Positions 63,275 to 64,000 of a stretch of DNA of 64,000 nucleotides are shown here, one piece after another. The position numbers and the translations under genes are program-made. The stretch comes from Bacteroidota bacterium (lineage in GTDB: Bacteria > Bacteroidota > Bacteroidia > Chitinophagales > Chitinophagaceae): positions 1-64,000 of the forward strand of contig VGMN01000009.1 in the NCBI GenBank assembly GCA_016866355.1. The letters run 5' to 3'. Each line of letters starts with the position of its first letter. Position 1 is the stretch's first letter. The notes below the pieces were generated by a model that did not search any database, was not told the origin of the DNA, and saw only the letters and a list, made by a program, of their open reading frames with translations.

Positions 63275-63514
63275 TTACTTATGATGTTTTTTCCAAGTAT
63301 TTCTTAAGTAGCGAACTAGGGCTGCAAAAGATAACACCAAGAGTAAATAATACAAGACAGTAGCCCAAATAGGAAAGGCTCCAGGAACGGCAAGCCCTAT
63401 ATATAAACCAATGGTAGAAGCTGTGAGCATCCAAAAAAGCGTAATAGCAATAGCATTAATAATGCGAATAAAAAAAGTACTTACTTCGGGATCCCATCCT
63501 TGCTCCTGCTCCAT
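63275..63514 (-). CDS. Small two-helix membrane protein
   Basis: A 79-residue protein with two membrane helices (about residues 18-38 and 45-65), a short acidic N-terminus (MEQEQGWDPEV) and a basic His-rich end (RNTWKKHHK). I do not recognise a named family. The position just downstream of the PcrA/UvrD helicase gene (10-base gap) suggests co-transcription. Confidence 0.65.
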   Translation of the reverse strand: MEQEQGWDPEVSTFFIRIINAIAITLFWMLTASTIGLYIGLAVPGAFPIWATVLYYLLLVLSFAALVRYLRNTWKKHHK

Positions 63515-63524
63515 TTCAATCAGA

Positions 63525-64000
63525 TTAAGATTTTACAATGCGAAGGCGAGCGTAGTTGAGCATAATTTTTTTCTCTCCGTTATTTTCAAAACGAACCGTG
63601 GCAATCGGGTTATGTGCTGAACCCTCCACTTTAATTACCTCACCATAGCCAAACTTCATATGTTCTACCCGTTGCCCTGCTTCTAATTCAGTCATATCAC
63701 TAGGAGCAAACCCGGGACTTGGTACATGTTCAACAACCTTATTGACAGAAGGTTTAGGAGCCAGGTAAGATGGTTTTTCGGAAGAACTGCTATTAGTAGA
63801 TCTTTCGGGCTTGCTTTCACGACTCGATCCTGGTCCATATCCGCCCCACCCCGCACGCGAGGGACTACTGGGAATAGTTTTTGTACCAGCAAAACTTCTA
63901 TCCAAAGCAGCAGGAGGAATTTCCTCTAAAAAACGACTGGGTTCGTTCTGAACCAATTGACCAAATCGATAACGTGTATTGGCATAAGTGATCCAAAGTT
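63525..64000 (-). CDS. C-terminal part of a PcrA/UvrD-type ATP-dependent helicase (runs off the window)
   Basis: The minus-strand frame is open to the window end at 64000. It includes WITYANTRYRFGQLVQNEPS then RFLEEIP, the motif following the last helicase motif of PcrA/UvrD/Rep. A low-complexity Ser/Pro/Arg segment follows, then a Tudor-like C-terminal domain (GQRVEHMKFGYGEVIKVEG, ATVRFENNGEKKIMLNYARL) that in PcrA binds RNA polymerase. The catalytic motor domains lie outside the window. It serves nucleotide excision repair and removal of stalled complexes. Confidence 0.9.
   Translation of the reverse strand, partial: LWITYANTRYRFGQLVQNEPSRFLEEIPPAALDRSFAGTKTIPSSPSRAGWGGYGPGSSRESKPERSTNSSSSEKPSYLAPKPSVNKVVEHVPSPGFAPSDMTELEAGQRVEHMKFGYGEVIKVEGSAHNPIATVRFENNGEKKIMLNYARLRIVKS

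Overview
The window looks like a chromosomal segment of a Bacteroidota bacterium, most likely of the family Chitinophagaceae. The basis is gene content: a SusC/SusD pair, DUF5606, DUF5916 and DUF6370 proteins, a YtxH/holin envelope cluster, a lysine-tailed SWIB protein, an M16 peptidase and a B12-binding MerR regulator. The DNA is fairly AT-rich, Shine-Dalgarno sequences are rarely visible, and at least one promoter fits the Bacteroidota form TTTG-N19-TAnnTTTG. I saw no rRNA, tRNA, CRISPR array, insertion sequence or prophage. The identification is inference from family content, not from a marker-gene comparison.

Layout. 1-3.1 kb: a small XRE regulator, then a von Willebrand A (VWA) protein and an AAA+ ATPase as a tight pair. 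3.1-7.0 kb: DUF2071, photolyase/cryptochrome and histone-deacetylase-like genes, then a decayed arsenate reductase. 7.0-14.3 kb: dihydroorotase, an NTF2-like protein, a fatty-acid desaturase, a TspO-like protein, a membrane-anchored unknown and a DUF5916 outer-membrane protein. 14.3-17.0 kb: a three-gene operon for 3-keto-sugar chemistry (Gfo/Idh/MocA plus two DUF1080 proteins). 17.1-28.9 kb: mainly exported redox and PLP enzymes (di-heme peroxidase, Tat-type aminotransferases, a copper monooxygenase-like lipoprotein, pterin dehydratase, serine hydrolase, nitroreductase, sterol-desaturase-like protein, MHS transporter), with an alpha-L-fucosidase stub. 29-39.5 kb: a small unknown ORF with its own terminator, M16 peptidase, SusC/SusD, nitroreductase, M3 oligopeptidase, DUF5606.

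39.6-51.7 kb is mainly housekeeping: polA and uvrB as an operon, yceI with an OB-fold partner, recA, rpoN, a glucosaminidase and a family-10-like glycosidase. 51.7-57.4 kb: MarR, radical SAM/SPASM, AI-2E exporter family, pdxH, a CarH-like MerR-B12 regulator and a beta-lactamase-fold hydrolase. 57.4-60.5 kb: a short YtxH ORF, holin-like and small basic proteins, an orphan PAS histidine kinase, and the SWIB/histone-H1-like protein. 60.6-61.2 kb: two convergent gene remnants (tcdA and a lipoprotein) fused by an apparent deletion. 61.2-62.8 kb: a metal module of Fur-family repressor and SCO protein divergent from a MerC-like protein, with a palindrome inside the merC promoter. 62.8-64 kb: a DUF4440 protein, a small membrane protein and the C-terminus of a PcrA/UvrD helicase that runs off the end.

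The best candidates for undescribed biology are the Fur-SCO/MerC module with its promoter-embedded palindrome, the VWA-AAA+ pair, the copper/heme/pterin/Tat-aminotransferase neighbourhood, and the CarH-like photoreceptor standing apart from carotenoid genes. Four degraded genes (arsC, GH29, tcdA, lipoprotein) and a possibly truncated YtxH show ongoing gene loss.
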